From positions 150,173 to 214,172 of the forward strand of contig NZ_BJYT01000010.1 of assembly GCF_007991655.1 (NCBI RefSeq): a stretch of 64,000 bases of DNA, written 5' to 3'. Under the pieces are notes generated by a model, which ran no database searches, had not been told where the DNA came from, and saw only the letters and a list, made by a program, of their open reading frames with translations. Positions 53,778 to 63,560 of the stretch are shown piece by piece; within the stretch, counting starts at the first letter, position 1; each line of letters starts with the position of its first letter. Origin of the DNA: Segetibacter aerophilus (lineage in GTDB: Bacteria; Bacteroidota; Bacteroidia; Chitinophagales; Chitinophagaceae). The position numbers and the translations under genes were made by a program.

Positions 53778-55478
53778 ATGCAAAAAAGGTGGAAAATATT
53801 GAAGGCAGATCAGGAGAAAGTAATTGCATTACAGGATGCCCTAAAAGTAAATCAAACAATCTGCAAAATACTTGTTCAAAGAGGGTTTGACTCGTTTGAA
53901 AAAGCCAAAAATTATTTCAGACCGCAGCTTTCTCAACTTCTGGATCCATGGCTTATGAAGGACATGGATAAAGCAGTGAATAGAATCTTATTAGCAAAAA
54001 GCAAAGGCGAAAAAATACTGGTGTACGGCGATTACGATGTGGATGGAACGACGTCCGTCGCGAGCATGTACCAGTTTTTAAAAGGTTTATATAAAAATGT
54101 GGATTTCTATATACCGCATCGCTACCGAGAAGGTTATGGCATTTCTAAAACAGGAATCGATTATGCTAAAGAAAATAACTTTAGCTTGATTATTTCACTT
54201 GATTGTGGTATCAAATCTTCCGGCCTAATCTCATACGCTCAATTACTTGGAATTGATTTTATTGTCTGCGATCATCACCTTCCAGATAATGAATTACCTC
54301 CTGCAATTGCTATACTTAATCCTAAACAGAAAGACTGCGAATATCCTTACAAAGAACTGTGCGGCTGCGGGGTGGGATTCAAACTTATGACAGCAATCGC
54401 AGAGACATTAGGTTTACCTGAAGAAAGTTATTTATGCTATCTAGATCTTCTTGCCACAGCCATTGCCGCAGATATTGTTCCTATGACAGGAGAGAACAGG
54501 GTGATGGCTTACTTCGGATTGCAGAGGGTAAATAAAAACCCGTGTAATGGCATAAAAGCTTTAATGCAATTAGCGGGAGTTCAGAAGGAAATGTTCATTA
54601 CCAACCTGGTATTTATTATTGCACCAAGGGTTAATGCCGCAGGAAGAATGGACGATGCCCGAAAAGCAGTTCAACTTTTTATAGAAAAGGATTGTGTCAA
54701 AGCATTAGAATTTGCTGAAATGCTTCACATTGACAACACAGAAAGGCGCACTGCCGACACTACAATTACTGAGGAGGCACTGGCTCTTATTGAAGAGAAC
54801 GCAGAGATGGCTAATCGCAAGTCGACTGTTGTATACCAGGAGCATTGGCACAAGGGCGTAGTTGGTATAGTTGCATCGCGATTGATAGAAACGTATTATA
54901 GACCAACCATTGTGCTTACCAGAAGTGGTGAAGTAGCCGCAGGAAGCGCCAGAAGTGTTCCCGGGTTTAATTTGTACGAGGCGATCCATGCTTGCAAGGA
55001 ACACTTGTTGGGTTACGGAGGCCATTTTGCTGCGGCAGGAATGACTCTTTTGCCCGAAAACATTGAAGCTTTTACAAACAAGTTTGAACAGGTCGTAAGC
55101 GAAACTATTCACCAGGACTCACTGATACCTGAAATAGTCATTGATGCTGAAGTAACTTTCAACGAACTAACCCTTTCTTTCTATAATATTATCCACCAAA
55201 TGGAACCCTACGGTCCAGAAAACTTGCGGCCAGTCTTTGTTGTGAAAAATGTCATGGATTCTGGTAATACCAAGCTTGTTAAAGACCAGCATATCAGGTT
55301 TTGTCTAAAACAAAATAATTGCAGCTTCAAAGGCATAGGCTTTAATATGGCAGAAAAGTTTTCGTTGATTGAAAATAAACTTCCCTTAGATGTTGTATTC
55401 ACGCTTGAAGAAAATGATTGGAACGGCCAAAAGTCCTTGCAACTAAAAGTGATTGATTTCAGACTTACTGAAAGTTAA
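53778..55478 (+). CDS. recJ: Single-stranded-DNA-specific exonuclease RecJ
   Basis: 566 residues, normal for RecJ. The DHH domain has YGDYDVDGTTSVASM and VCDHHLPDNELPPA with DHH metal ligands, and the DHHA1 domain has YGGHFAAAGMTL. It degrades single-stranded DNA 5' to 3' in repair and recombination. It is almost joined to the polyprenyl synthetase gene (2-base gap). Confidence 0.95.
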   Translation: MQKRWKILKADQEKVIALQDALKVNQTICKILVQRGFDSFEKAKNYFRPQLSQLLDPWLMKDMDKAVNRILLAKSKGEKILVYGDYDVDGTTSVASMYQFLKGLYKNVDFYIPHRYREGYGISKTGIDYAKENNFSLIISLDCGIKSSGLISYAQLLGIDFIVCDHHLPDNELPPAIAILNPKQKDCEYPYKELCGCGVGFKLMTAIAETLGLPEESYLCYLDLLATAIAADIVPMTGENRVMAYFGLQRVNKNPCNGIKALMQLAGVQKEMFITNLVFIIAPRVNAAGRMDDARKAVQLFIEKDCVKALEFAEMLHIDNTERRTADTTITEEALALIEENAEMANRKSTVVYQEHWHKGVVGIVASRLIETYYRPTIVLTRSGEVAAGSARSVPGFNLYEAIHACKEHLLGYGGHFAAAGMTLLPENIEAFTNKFEQVVSETIHQDSLIPEIVIDAEVTFNELTLSFYNIIHQMEPYGPENLRPVFVVKNVMDSGNTKLVKDQHIRFCLKQNNCSFKGIGFNMAEKFSLIENKLPLDVVFTLEENDWNGQKSLQLKVIDFRLTES

Positions 55479-55648
55479 TTGCCTTTGAGCTATATATCGC
55501 GACATTTTCGCTTTTTGTGTTTCTTAGCTTTACACCTTTTTGTGCATTTTTTCATTTAAACCTAAATTTTTAAAGTTATCTATTCTACTTCCTAAAGCCT
55601 GCTGCTAGCAAAAACGGGAGCAAAGAAGTTTTTGCCAAAAAATAAAAA

Positions 55649-55672
55649 AGCCGTTCAAAACATTGAACGGCT
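55649..55672 (-). terminator. Terminator after htpG
   Basis: AGCCGTTCA (55649-55657) and TGAACGGCT (55664-55672) form a perfect 9-base stem with a six-base loop; on the minus strand a T-run follows. It is 25 bases from the htpG stop. Confidence 0.85.
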
Positions 55673-55697
55673 CCTTCTGGAAATTATGTTATTTAAC

Positions 55698-57599
55698 TTA
55701 TTGCGCTTCCACAACCAGATCCTTTTCACCCTGCATTAGCTCTACACTACGATTTATAAAAGAAGTCAATGCATTGCCTTTCAAAAGACCTTGGCTAAGC
55801 AAAGCAAGATCTGCAAGGTTTTTAACCTGTTTTTCCTGCAGTTGAGTATCGTCCTCTTTCAGCAATCCCTGGTAAATCTTATGATTGCCGTTCACTGTAA
55901 GCGTTACTTCATCAGGCATGTTCGCATACCAGCTTGCCATTCCGCCACCCATTGCGCCCATGTCTTTCATACGACGCATAAATTCAGGTCGTGTAGCTAC
56001 AACAGGAGGTGCATCAGTGCTTAATCCCTTCACTTCAACTGTCACGTGTAACTCCGGAATTTGTATTCCAAATAAACCTTTCAGTTTCTCTTCTTCCTCT
56101 TTACTTAGAACACTTGATTGTTCTTCATTTTTATCAATGAGATTCTCGGTAATGTCAGCATCTACACGAGTAAACTGTACATTCTCCCACTTTGTTTCCA
56201 TCTGGTTGATAAAAGCCGCGTCGACCAGCGTTTCCATTTTTATAACCTTGTAACCCTTACGTTGCGCTGCCTGGATGTAGGCATCTTGCTGAATTGGATC
56301 AGTGGTGTATAAAATGACAACTTTACCATCTTTATTCTTTTGCAAAGTCTCAGCCTCCATCTTATACTCATCCAGGGTATAGAACTTCTTCTTCCCTTCC
56401 TGCTCAGCGGCATCCTCCATTATTAAAAACTTGTTAGCCTTATCCAAAAACTTATCATCCGTCATCATTCCGTATTTAACGAATAACCCAAGACTCTCCC
56501 ATTTTTCTTCGAAGGACGGCCTTTCGTTTTTGAATATTTCTTCAAGTTTGTCTGCAACCTTCTTAGTAATGTGAGCATTTATCTTCTTCACATTTGGATC
56601 ACCCTGTAAATAACTACGGCTAACGTTCAATGGAATATCAGGGCTATCGATAACACCGTGCAACAGCATTAAGAATTCGGGAACGATGTCTTTAACCTCA
56701 TCAGTCACAAATACCTGGTTGCTGTACAACTGTATCTTATCCTTCTGAATTTCGTAGCTCTGTTTAATTTTAGGGAAGTATAAAATACCGGTAAGATTAA
56801 AAGGATAATCGACGTTCAGATGTATCCAAAACAGAGGAGTTTCTCCAAAAGGATATAACTCTCTGTAAAAATTTTCGTAGTCTTCTTTACTTAAGTCCGA
56901 CGGTTTTTTCGTCCAGGCAGGAGTAGTATTGTTAATCGGTTTCTCTTCTTTTTCCTCTTTATCCTTATCCTCAGCTTTAGCACTTTTATCGATAAAATAA
57001 ATAGGAACAGGAAGGAAGCGACAGAACTTTGTTAAAATCGCTTTGACTCTGTCTGCATCTAAAAACTCTTTGCTTTCCTCGTTTATATGTAATACAATTT
57101 TAGTTCCTCTGTCAGGTTTTTCTATAGAGTACAACTCAAATTCAGGGCTACCATCGCAACTCCAATAAGTAGCAGGCTCATCTCTAAAACTTTTTGTATA
57201 CACTTCCACTCTCTCACTCACCATAAAGGCACTATAGAAACCCAGACCAAATTTTCCTATAATATTCTCTTCATTCTGGCCTTTGTACTTCTTTAGAAAC
57301 TCTTCCGCACCACTAAACGCAACCTGGTTCAGGTACTTATCTACTTCTTCTTGCGTCATACCTACGCCGCGATCTATAATACTCAGCGTTTTCTCCTTTG
57401 GATCTAATTCTACCTCAATTCGTAAATCTCCAATATCTCCCTTGGCTTCACCAATAGAGGAGAGGGTCTTTAACTTTTGTGAGGCATCAACCGCATTACT
57501 TACTAATTCGCGAACAAAAATTTCGTGGTCGCTGTACAAGAACTTTTTAATAATCGGAAAAATGTTTTCCGTCTGTACTCTGATACTTCCTTTAGCCAT
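55698..57599 (-). CDS. htpG: Molecular chaperone HtpG (Hsp90)
   Basis: 633 residues. The N-terminal ATPase domain shows LVSNAVDASQKL, IIDRGVGMTQEE and GKFGLGFYSAFMV, the Bergerat-fold motifs. A middle domain and the C-terminal dimerisation part follow. A charged linker (KAEDKDKEEKEEKPI) lies near 210-225, not usual in E. coli HtpG but found in Bacteroidota. Cytoplasmic, ATP-driven folding. Its length and order are normal. Confidence 0.97.
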   Translation of the reverse strand: MAKGSIRVQTENIFPIIKKFLYSDHEIFVRELVSNAVDASQKLKTLSSIGEAKGDIGDLRIEVELDPKEKTLSIIDRGVGMTQEEVDKYLNQVAFSGAEEFLKKYKGQNEENIIGKFGLGFYSAFMVSERVEVYTKSFRDEPATYWSCDGSPEFELYSIEKPDRGTKIVLHINEESKEFLDADRVKAILTKFCRFLPVPIYFIDKSAKAEDKDKEEKEEKPINNTTPAWTKKPSDLSKEDYENFYRELYPFGETPLFWIHLNVDYPFNLTGILYFPKIKQSYEIQKDKIQLYSNQVFVTDEVKDIVPEFLMLLHGVIDSPDIPLNVSRSYLQGDPNVKKINAHITKKVADKLEEIFKNERPSFEEKWESLGLFVKYGMMTDDKFLDKANKFLIMEDAAEQEGKKKFYTLDEYKMEAETLQKNKDGKVVILYTTDPIQQDAYIQAAQRKGYKVIKMETLVDAAFINQMETKWENVQFTRVDADITENLIDKNEEQSSVLSKEEEEKLKGLFGIQIPELHVTVEVKGLSTDAPPVVATRPEFMRRMKDMGAMGGGMASWYANMPDEVTLTVNGNHKIYQGLLKEDDTQLQEKQVKNLADLALLSQGLLKGNALTSFINRSVELMQGEKDLVVEAQ

Positions 57600-57647
57600 A
57601 GTGTTTTTATTTTTATGATGTCAACATTTGAAAATTACTCAACAGCC

Positions 57648-57667
57648 GTTGCGTCGCACACTGCAAC
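57648..57667 (-). repeat. Dispersed intergenic repeat, copy 10
   Basis: GTTGCGTCGCACACTGCAAC on the plus strand keeps the core but differs at the outer end. It lies in the divergent gap between htpG and the secreted nuclease-like gene. Confidence 0.55.
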
Positions 57668-57864
57668 AATTGTTAATTCTATTGAGCGACTTTTTAACAA
57701 AGCAGATGCCATCCTGCTAATTCTGACACTCTGTCAAAGCAGCCTAATTACCTACAATTCCTGTATCCACCAAAAATCATTTCTAAAGTGCTTTTTGTAA
57801 TTTTACTTTTCCCTATTTAAACTTTCCTAATCTAAAGCACCTCGACAGTCTTAACACTTTCACT

Positions 57865-60800
57865 ATGCGTAAAATCTACTTTCAATTATTATCATTTCTA
57901 CTTATTATTAGCTTCACAGCCAACAGCCAGGTAAATTTATCAGGTACCAGCTATGTCGAAACTTTTGACAATATTGGTACAGCCTTACCTACCGGTTGGT
58001 CTGTTAGAACGGGCGCTACTTCTTCTGCTCTGGGTACTGCAGTGGCTCTTACTACGGCTAAAACAGTATGGTCAAACACTACCGGAGCTTTTAAAAACTT
58101 CGCCTCTGCCGATGGCCTAACTACAGCCAGCACAGCTGCAGATCAGAACGCTAGTACAGATCGCGCTTTAGGAGTTCGGCAGACTGGTGCTTTTGGTGAT
58201 CCCGGAGCAGCCTTCGTATTACAGCTGGCAAATACAAACGGTATTACAGGTCTGAGCCTAACCTTCAAACTGCAATCCCTTGATGCCACGTCTGCCAGAT
58301 CTGTCAATTGGGTAGTAGATTACGGTGTCGGTGCTGCTCCTGCTAGTTTTACAGCGGTTGCGACTCAGCCCACAGTGTTAACGACGGGCAATAGTACCTT
58401 TTCAAACAACACAGTTACTGTCAATTTTGGATCAGCTCTTGACAATAAATCAGACAATGTTTGGATACGGATAGTTACGCTCGCACCTTCAACAGGAGCG
58501 GGCAATAGACCCACTACAGGTATCGATGATTTTCAGCTTAATTATTCTCAGGGCGGAAGCGATGTAACAGCGCCATCCGTCATAAGCTTTTCACCCGCTA
58601 ATAACGCCAACAACGTGGTAAGCACCCTTTCTTCGGCCAGCTTAACTTTTGATGAGACAATTCAAAAAGGTACCGGAACTATTGTGTTGAAAAAAGCTGC
58701 AGATATGAGCATTGTTCAATCGACTGATGTTACTTCCCCTAGCGTAACTGTATCGGGTAATACTGTCTCTTTCCCTATATCGTTATCACCTAATACAGCT
58801 TATTTCATCGAGATAACTAACGGGGCTTTCAAGGATATTGCAGGAAATAATTACGCAGGGATAACAGGCACCACAGGTTGGAAATTTACGACGGGATCAT
58901 TGTTGTTTTCCGCCTCGTTTAGTACATGTACTTCATCTCTTACCGATGGTTTTACTCAATACAGCGTTACTGGTGCCGAAACCTGGGTTTGTACTACATT
59001 CGGTCGTGATGCCAACAACTCTCCTTCCGGAAGCGCTCCCAATGGGGTTCAGATTAACGGCTTTAGTGGCGGTACAAATGTGCCCAACGAAGATTGGCTT
59101 ATTTCACCAGCACTAAACTTAACCGCTACCACCTATCCTTTGCTAACTTTTTATAGCAGAACAGCTTTTAATGGTTCGCCTCTTCAATTAAAAGTATCTA
59201 CAAACTATACCGGTTCAGGTGATCCAAGGCTTGCTAGCTGGACGGATATTAACGGCCGCTTTCCTACCCAGGCTTCTGATACCTGGACTATTTCGTCGCA
59301 GATAAATCTTTCTGCTTTTAAGGAATCTAACGTGTATTTTGCTTTTGTCTATAATTCCACTAATGAAGAAGGCGCTCGTTGGACCTTAGACGATATAAGC
59401 GTTGACAACTCTCCAACTCCGCCTTCAGCTAATCTTACAGCAAATACCTCCGATATTCAATTTGGTTATGCCGCCTCAGGAAGTAGCGCTACAAAGACTT
59501 TAGTCGTTACTGGAAATGATATAACATCTGATATATCGCTTACTTCTAGTGCTAATTTTCTACTTTCTGCAAATGGTACTGATTTTAGTTCGTCAATTAG
59601 TTTTACACAAGCCGCAGCTAATAATAAAGCTGACACCGTGTATGTAAAATTTAATCCTACTGAAAACGACAAAAACTATAACGGTACAGTAACTGTAACT
59701 TCTTCAGGGTTAACTGTAACTGTAAATCTTACCGGAACCAGTATCGACCTGGCCAAAACGCTTGAAGTAGTTAACTGGAATATTGAGTGGTTTGGAAGTT
59801 CAGTTAACGGCCCCGCAAACGATAGTTTGCAGGAACAAAATGTGAAGAAAGTATTTCAAAGCGTTGGAGCAGACTTATATGCTTTGGTTGAAATCGTGGA
59901 CACGTCAAGATTAGGACGTGTAGTAAGATCAATGCCAGGATATAGTTATGTTGTTTCAAACTATGGTTCTCATACCAATCCTACCGTTGCAGGAGATGGT
60001 CCTTTATCTGAGGCTCAAAAATTAGGTTTTGTATACAAGACTTCTATCTTTAGTAACATTTCCACTACACCACTACTCAATCTTGCAACAAATACAGCAG
60101 CTGATGCAGCAAGTAAGAATTACGACAATTGGTCAAGTGGACGTTATCCATTTATGATGAATGCAGATGTTACTTTAAATGGTATTACTAAAAATGTAAA
60201 ATTCATCGTAATACATGCAAAGGCGAACACGTCGCCAACTACTACTTCCTATAACCGTAGAAGAGATGGGGCTGACTCTTTATACAAGCTTTTGACTACT
60301 AATTATCCTACCGACAACATTGTTATTCTTGGCGACTTTAATGATGATCTCGACTCAACTATTACCTCGGGAATAACTCCTCGTATAACATCTTATTCCT
60401 CTTTTGTAAACGACTCTATCAACTTTCCTGCGCTTACATTACCGCTTAGTCGTGCCGGTAAAAAGTCTACTGTAAGCTTCAATGATATGATCGATCAAGT
60501 AGTCGTGTCAAATGAAATGAGACCTTACTATATGAACGGTTCTGCCACCGTACTTACCGATGTTACAAGCCTTATTGCAAGCTATGGTTCTACAACGACC
60601 GACCACTATCCTGTCTTCACTCGTTATGCTTTTGACGGGACTATTCTTCCTCTCAAATTGGTAGAATTTAATGCTGCAAAAAAAGCGACGGCTGTAGATC
60701 TATCGTGGAAAACTGCACATGAAATAAATAGCAAAGAATTTGTGGTAGAGCGAAGTGCAGACGGTATCACGTTTAAGGCAATAGGATCTGTGGCAGCCAA

Positions 60801-61182
60801 AGGAAATTCTTCAAGCGAAGCAGAATATTTATTTACAGACAGTAAACCACTTGCAGGTTACAATTATTATCGTCTTAAGCAGGTAGATAAGGATAACAAG
60901 CAAGAGTTGACTAGAGTCGTGTACGTAACTTTTGAAGTAGGAGTTACAGTAAGCTTAAGCCCGAACCCTGCAAAGGATGTGGTTAATATAGCTTTAAGAA
61001 ACGTGGGAGAAGTAGTTTCAATACAACTTGTTGACGTCAACGGAAAAGTTGTAAAACGGCAGTCAGTTAATAATAGCGAAACTAAAGTCTCTTTTGAATT
61101 AAAAGGCTTATCGAAAGGATTGTATCTTTTGAAGGTTATAAACAAGCAAACCGTAATTACTCAAAAACTAATAGTTCAATAA
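57865..61182 (+). CDS. Type IX-secreted multidomain protein with nuclease/phosphatase-like domain
   Basis: 1105 residues. Signal peptide (about 1-22); an N-terminal beta domain with lamin-tail-like features; an Ig-like SbsA region (APSVISFSPANNANNV, about 240-345); a choice-of-anchor J-like domain (about 350-525); an Ig-like repeat; an endonuclease/exonuclease/phosphatase fold with VVNWNIEWFG (about 632), ALVEIVD, ILGDFNDDLD (about 820) and TTDHYPVF (about 913); and a C-terminal tail (SLSPNPAKDVVNI to KLIVQ) that is a type IX type A sorting signal. It should be secreted to the surface and may cut extracellular DNA or phosphoesters. Confidence 0.88.
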   Translation: MRKIYFQLLSFLLIISFTANSQVNLSGTSYVETFDNIGTALPTGWSVRTGATSSALGTAVALTTAKTVWSNTTGAFKNFASADGLTTASTAADQNASTDRALGVRQTGAFGDPGAAFVLQLANTNGITGLSLTFKLQSLDATSARSVNWVVDYGVGAAPASFTAVATQPTVLTTGNSTFSNNTVTVNFGSALDNKSDNVWIRIVTLAPSTGAGNRPTTGIDDFQLNYSQGGSDVTAPSVISFSPANNANNVVSTLSSASLTFDETIQKGTGTIVLKKAADMSIVQSTDVTSPSVTVSGNTVSFPISLSPNTAYFIEITNGAFKDIAGNNYAGITGTTGWKFTTGSLLFSASFSTCTSSLTDGFTQYSVTGAETWVCTTFGRDANNSPSGSAPNGVQINGFSGGTNVPNEDWLISPALNLTATTYPLLTFYSRTAFNGSPLQLKVSTNYTGSGDPRLASWTDINGRFPTQASDTWTISSQINLSAFKESNVYFAFVYNSTNEEGARWTLDDISVDNSPTPPSANLTANTSDIQFGYAASGSSATKTLVVTGNDITSDISLTSSANFLLSANGTDFSSSISFTQAAANNKADTVYVKFNPTENDKNYNGTVTVTSSGLTVTVNLTGTSIDLAKTLEVVNWNIEWFGSSVNGPANDSLQEQNVKKVFQSVGADLYALVEIVDTSRLGRVVRSMPGYSYVVSNYGSHTNPTVAGDGPLSEAQKLGFVYKTSIFSNISTTPLLNLATNTAADAASKNYDNWSSGRYPFMMNADVTLNGITKNVKFIVIHAKANTSPTTTSYNRRRDGADSLYKLLTTNYPTDNIVILGDFNDDLDSTITSGITPRITSYSSFVNDSINFPALTLPLSRAGKKSTVSFNDMIDQVVVSNEMRPYYMNGSATVLTDVTSLIASYGSTTTDHYPVFTRYAFDGTILPLKLVEFNAAKKATAVDLSWKTAHEINSKEFVVERSADGITFKAIGSVAAKGNSSSEAEYLFTDSKPLAGYNYYRLKQVDKDNKQELTRVVYVTFEVGVTVSLSPNPAKDVVNIALRNVGEVVSIQLVDVNGKVVKRQSVNNSETKVSFELKGLSKGLYLLKVINKQTVITQKLIVQ

Positions 61183-61204
61183 TTCTTTCACTTTAGCGTC
61201 TTTC

Positions 61205-61232
61205 AAGAGCTCCAATATTGGAGCTCTTTTTT
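61205..61232 (+). terminator. Terminator after the type IX-secreted protein gene
   Basis: AAGAGCTCCAAT (61205-61216) and ATTGGAGCTCTT (61217-61228) form a perfect 12-base palindrome followed by a T-run. Confidence 0.85.
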
Positions 61233-61433
61233 GTTTAATAGATTTAAATCACTACTAATTCGGAAATTGTCAGAGAACAGATCCTAGCAAATGGTAAAGC
61301 TTAACAGCATGCTGTTAAACAATCATGTGGCTGTTGCGATTTTACTGTTTAAGAAACAGTACTTTTTAACCAAGCTGTAACCTTTGTTTGTATCCTTTTC
61401 TAAAATCAGTGACCTTTTCTACCCTCTAACCCT

Positions 61434-61441
61434 TACCTTTG
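61434..61441 (+). promoter_or_regulatory. -7 element of the rpsF operon promoter
   Basis: TACCTTTG matches TAnnTTTG exactly. The -33 element is weak (TTTT at 61415-61418). Predicted start is near 61448, about 32 bases before the rpsF ATG. Confidence 0.5.
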
Positions 61442-61479
61442 CAGCCCAAATTATTTTTTAACAATCAAATCAGGGATTA

Positions 61480-61836
61480 ATGAACAATTATGAATTGATG
61501 GTGATTTTTACCCCGGTGCTGTCTGAAGAGGATTTCAAAGCCGCTCAGACAAAATTTTTAGACATGATCACCAGCAATGGTGGTGAAGTCGTCAGCACCA
61601 ATCCATGGGGATTAAAATCACTTGCCTATCCCATCCAGAAGAAGACAACGGCCATCTACTGGGTAGCGGAATTTAAAGGGCAATCCGACTTCAATGAGAA
61701 GCTGAAAATTCAGCTCCTGAGAGACGAACAGGTGCTTCGTCACATGGTTACAAGACTCGACAAATATGCCATCGAGTACAACTACAAAAAGAGAAGTGGC
61801 TTACCAACAGGAAACGAAAAAGCAGTGGAGGCGTAA
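61480..61836 (+). CDS. rpsF: 30S ribosomal protein S6
   Basis: 118 residues: NNYELMVIFTPVLSEEDFK, STNPWGLKSLAYPIQKKTTAIYWVAEFKG and RDEQVLRHMVTRLDKYAIEYNYKKRS are the standard S6 signatures. It forms a pair with S18, encoded 3 bases downstream. The usual S6:S18 leader motif of some phyla was not seen in the short leader. Confidence 0.97.
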   Translation: MNNYELMVIFTPVLSEEDFKAAQTKFLDMITSNGGEVVSTNPWGLKSLAYPIQKKTTAIYWVAEFKGQSDFNEKLKIQLLRDEQVLRHMVTRLDKYAIEYNYKKRSGLPTGNEKAVEA

Positions 61837-61839
61837 ATC

Positions 61840-62106
61840 ATGGCAAAAGCAAATGAAATTAAGTACCTAACGGCGATCAAACAAGAGAAGCGCGCTAAGA
61901 AATTTAGCCGTTTTGAAAAGTATGGCATTAAGTACATCGACTACAAAGACGCTGAGTTCCTGAAGAAATTTTTAAACGAACAAGGTAAGTTGTTACCTCG
62001 TCGCCTTACCGGTAACTCGTTAAAGTACCAGCGCAAGGTTTCTGTAGCAATCAAAAAAGCCCGTCAAATGGCTTTATTACCTTACGTAACTGATCTTTTA
62101 AAGTAG
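61840..62106 (+). CDS. rpsR: 30S ribosomal protein S18
   Basis: 88 residues: [59 protein letters not shown] is the S18 core. It follows rpsF by 3 bases and precedes rplI by 9. Confidence 0.97.
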   Translation: MAKANEIKYLTAIKQEKRAKKFSRFEKYGIKYIDYKDAEFLKKFLNEQGKLLPRRLTGNSLKYQRKVSVAIKKARQMALLPYVTDLLK

Positions 62107-62115
62107 GAGGCAACT

Positions 62116-62562
62116 ATGCAAGTAATATTAATACAAGATGTAGATAACCTAGGCGGAACTAACGAGTTAGTCAACGTCAGAAACGGTTATGCACGTAACT
62201 TTCTAATTCCTCAGAAAAAAGCTGTTGAAGCAAATTCTTCTAACCTAAAGCAAATGCAGGAAAAGCAAAAGCAGTTGGCGAAGAAAGAAGCCAAATTGCT
62301 TTCTGAGATTAACAGCGTAATTGCTGTTTTAAAAGAATCTCCTCTTAAAATTGGTGCAAAAACCGGCACAAGTGGTAAGATTTTCGGAAGTGTTACATCG
62401 CTCCAAATCAGCCGTGCTATTCGTGACCAAAAAGGTTATGAAATAGATCGTAAACGCATTTCAATTACCGACGAGGTAAAAGAGCTGGGATCTTACAAAG
62501 CGAACATTGATTTCGGCAACGGTAACTCTACAGATGTTGAATTTGAAGTTGTAGCTGAATAA
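62116..62562 (+). CDS. rplI: 50S ribosomal protein L9
   Basis: 148 residues: VILIQDVDNLGGTNELVNVRNGYARNFLIPQKKAVEA is the L9 N-terminal domain, followed by the long connecting helix and the C-terminal domain with GKIFGSVTSLQIS. It is the last gene of the rpsF-rpsR-rplI operon; no ssb gene lies in it. Confidence 0.97.
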   Translation: MQVILIQDVDNLGGTNELVNVRNGYARNFLIPQKKAVEANSSNLKQMQEKQKQLAKKEAKLLSEINSVIAVLKESPLKIGAKTGTSGKIFGSVTSLQISRAIRDQKGYEIDRKRISITDEVKELGSYKANIDFGNGNSTDVEFEVVAE

Positions 62563-62588
62563 GGGTTATAAAAGCTATAAAGTACTTA

Positions 62589-62617
62589 AAGTCCGTCTCT
62601 TACAGGCGGACTTTTTT
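62589..62617 (+). terminator. Terminator of the rpsF-rpsR-rplI operon
   Basis: AAGTCCGTC (62589-62597) pairs with GGCGGACTT (62605-62613) with one G-T pair, followed by a run of T. Confidence 0.85.
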
Positions 62618-62847
62618 ATTGCTTTTTCTGGTAAAAATCGAAATGTTTTTATTGTAGAGTTTACATCTGCTTCTAGTATTGGATTTTGTATTGCACACCT
62701 TGAGATTTCGCTTATAACCCGCCTCTCTAATATCTACCGTTAGGAAATTGGGAAGAGAGAAACTTGTTCATAGATCTCACCAGTAATCCTTGAAAAGTGA
62801 AGAGTTTTACAAAAAATCCACACATTAATATTAATCTTCAAGAATTA

Positions 62848-62877
62848 TTTGATTTATAAATAAAATAGCTATCTTCG
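62848..62877 (+). promoter_or_regulatory. Candidate promoter of the RRM protein gene
   Basis: TTTG (62848-62851), an 18-base spacer and TATCTTCG (62870-62877) approach the Bacteroidota consensus, with one mismatch in the -7. Predicted start is near 62884, so the leader is about 119 bases. The rest of the gap upstream (62618-62847) shows no other feature. Confidence 0.45.
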
Positions 62878-63002
62878 TTTCGGCCTTAATGATCTTTACA
62901 GTTTCACAATTTTTCTCTGGACGTTTTAAGTAAATGTTTCTCTGGTATATTGTTCACTGTGTTCATTATGGATTTTTTATTTATTTTCTTAATTTTTTAC
63001 AA

Positions 63003-63422
63003 ATGAACATTTACGTTGGAAACCTCAGTTGGACAATGACTGAGCAGGATTTAGCCGATTTATTCACTCCATTCGGTGAAGTAGTATCTTCAAAAATTGT
63101 TACTGACAAGTTTAACGGTAACCGTAGCAAAGGTTTTGGTTTCGTAGAAATGTCTGATGATGAAGCAGGTCGTACTGCAATCAGCCAATTAAACGAAAGC
63201 GACATCATGGGTCGTAAAATCGTTGTTAACGAATCACAACCACGTCCAAAAGACGGTTCTGGTGGTGGTGGATTTAAAAAGAGAAGCTTCGGCGGCGAAA
63301 GCGGCGGTGGCGGTGGATTTAACCGTGGTGGAAGCGGCGGTGGTGGTGGTTTTAATCGCAATCGCGGTGGCGGTAGCGGTGGAAGCACTGGCGGTAGCGG
63401 TGGCGGATACAATCGTTATTAA
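63003..63422 (+). CDS. Glycine-rich RRM-type RNA-binding protein
   Basis: 139 residues: an RNA recognition motif (1-80) with RNP2 IYVGNLSW and RNP1 KGFGFVEM, then a tail of glycine-rich repeats with Phe, Asn and Arg. Such proteins in Bacteroidota and cyanobacteria bind single-stranded RNA and often respond to cold. The start at 63003 was chosen over an in-frame 62934 start because it begins the RRM directly. The long leader may itself be regulatory. Confidence 0.93.
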   Translation: MNIYVGNLSWTMTEQDLADLFTPFGEVVSSKIVTDKFNGNRSKGFGFVEMSDDEAGRTAISQLNESDIMGRKIVVNESQPRPKDGSGGGGFKKRSFGGESGGGGGFNRGGSGGGGGFNRNRGGGSGGSTGGSGGGYNRY

Positions 63423-63443
63423 TCCTGTTACTCAAAGAACTGT

Positions 63444-63471
63444 AAAGTCTGGCTGTTGCCGGACTTTTTTG
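63444..63471 (+). terminator. Terminator after the RRM gene
   Basis: AAAGTCTGGC (63444-63453) pairs with GCCGGACTTT (63458-63467) through a TGTT loop, followed by a T-run. Confidence 0.85.
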
Positions 63472-63560
63472 TTTTATAGTTTTTCTTAATAATTAGAAGA
63501 CATTTTGAGAAAATTTATTCTCTACTACTTCACTTACCCCTTTGCATAAAATATATAAGG

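Noticed and set aside
61442..61479. An S6:S18-binding leader motif before rpsF
   Set aside because: The leader is only about 30 bases and shows neither the hairpin nor the bulged CCG of the known motif.
63011..63412. A proline-rich 133-codon frame antisense to the RRM gene
   Set aside because: The proline and leucine runs are the complement of the glycine-rich repeat tail; it is a shadow frame.
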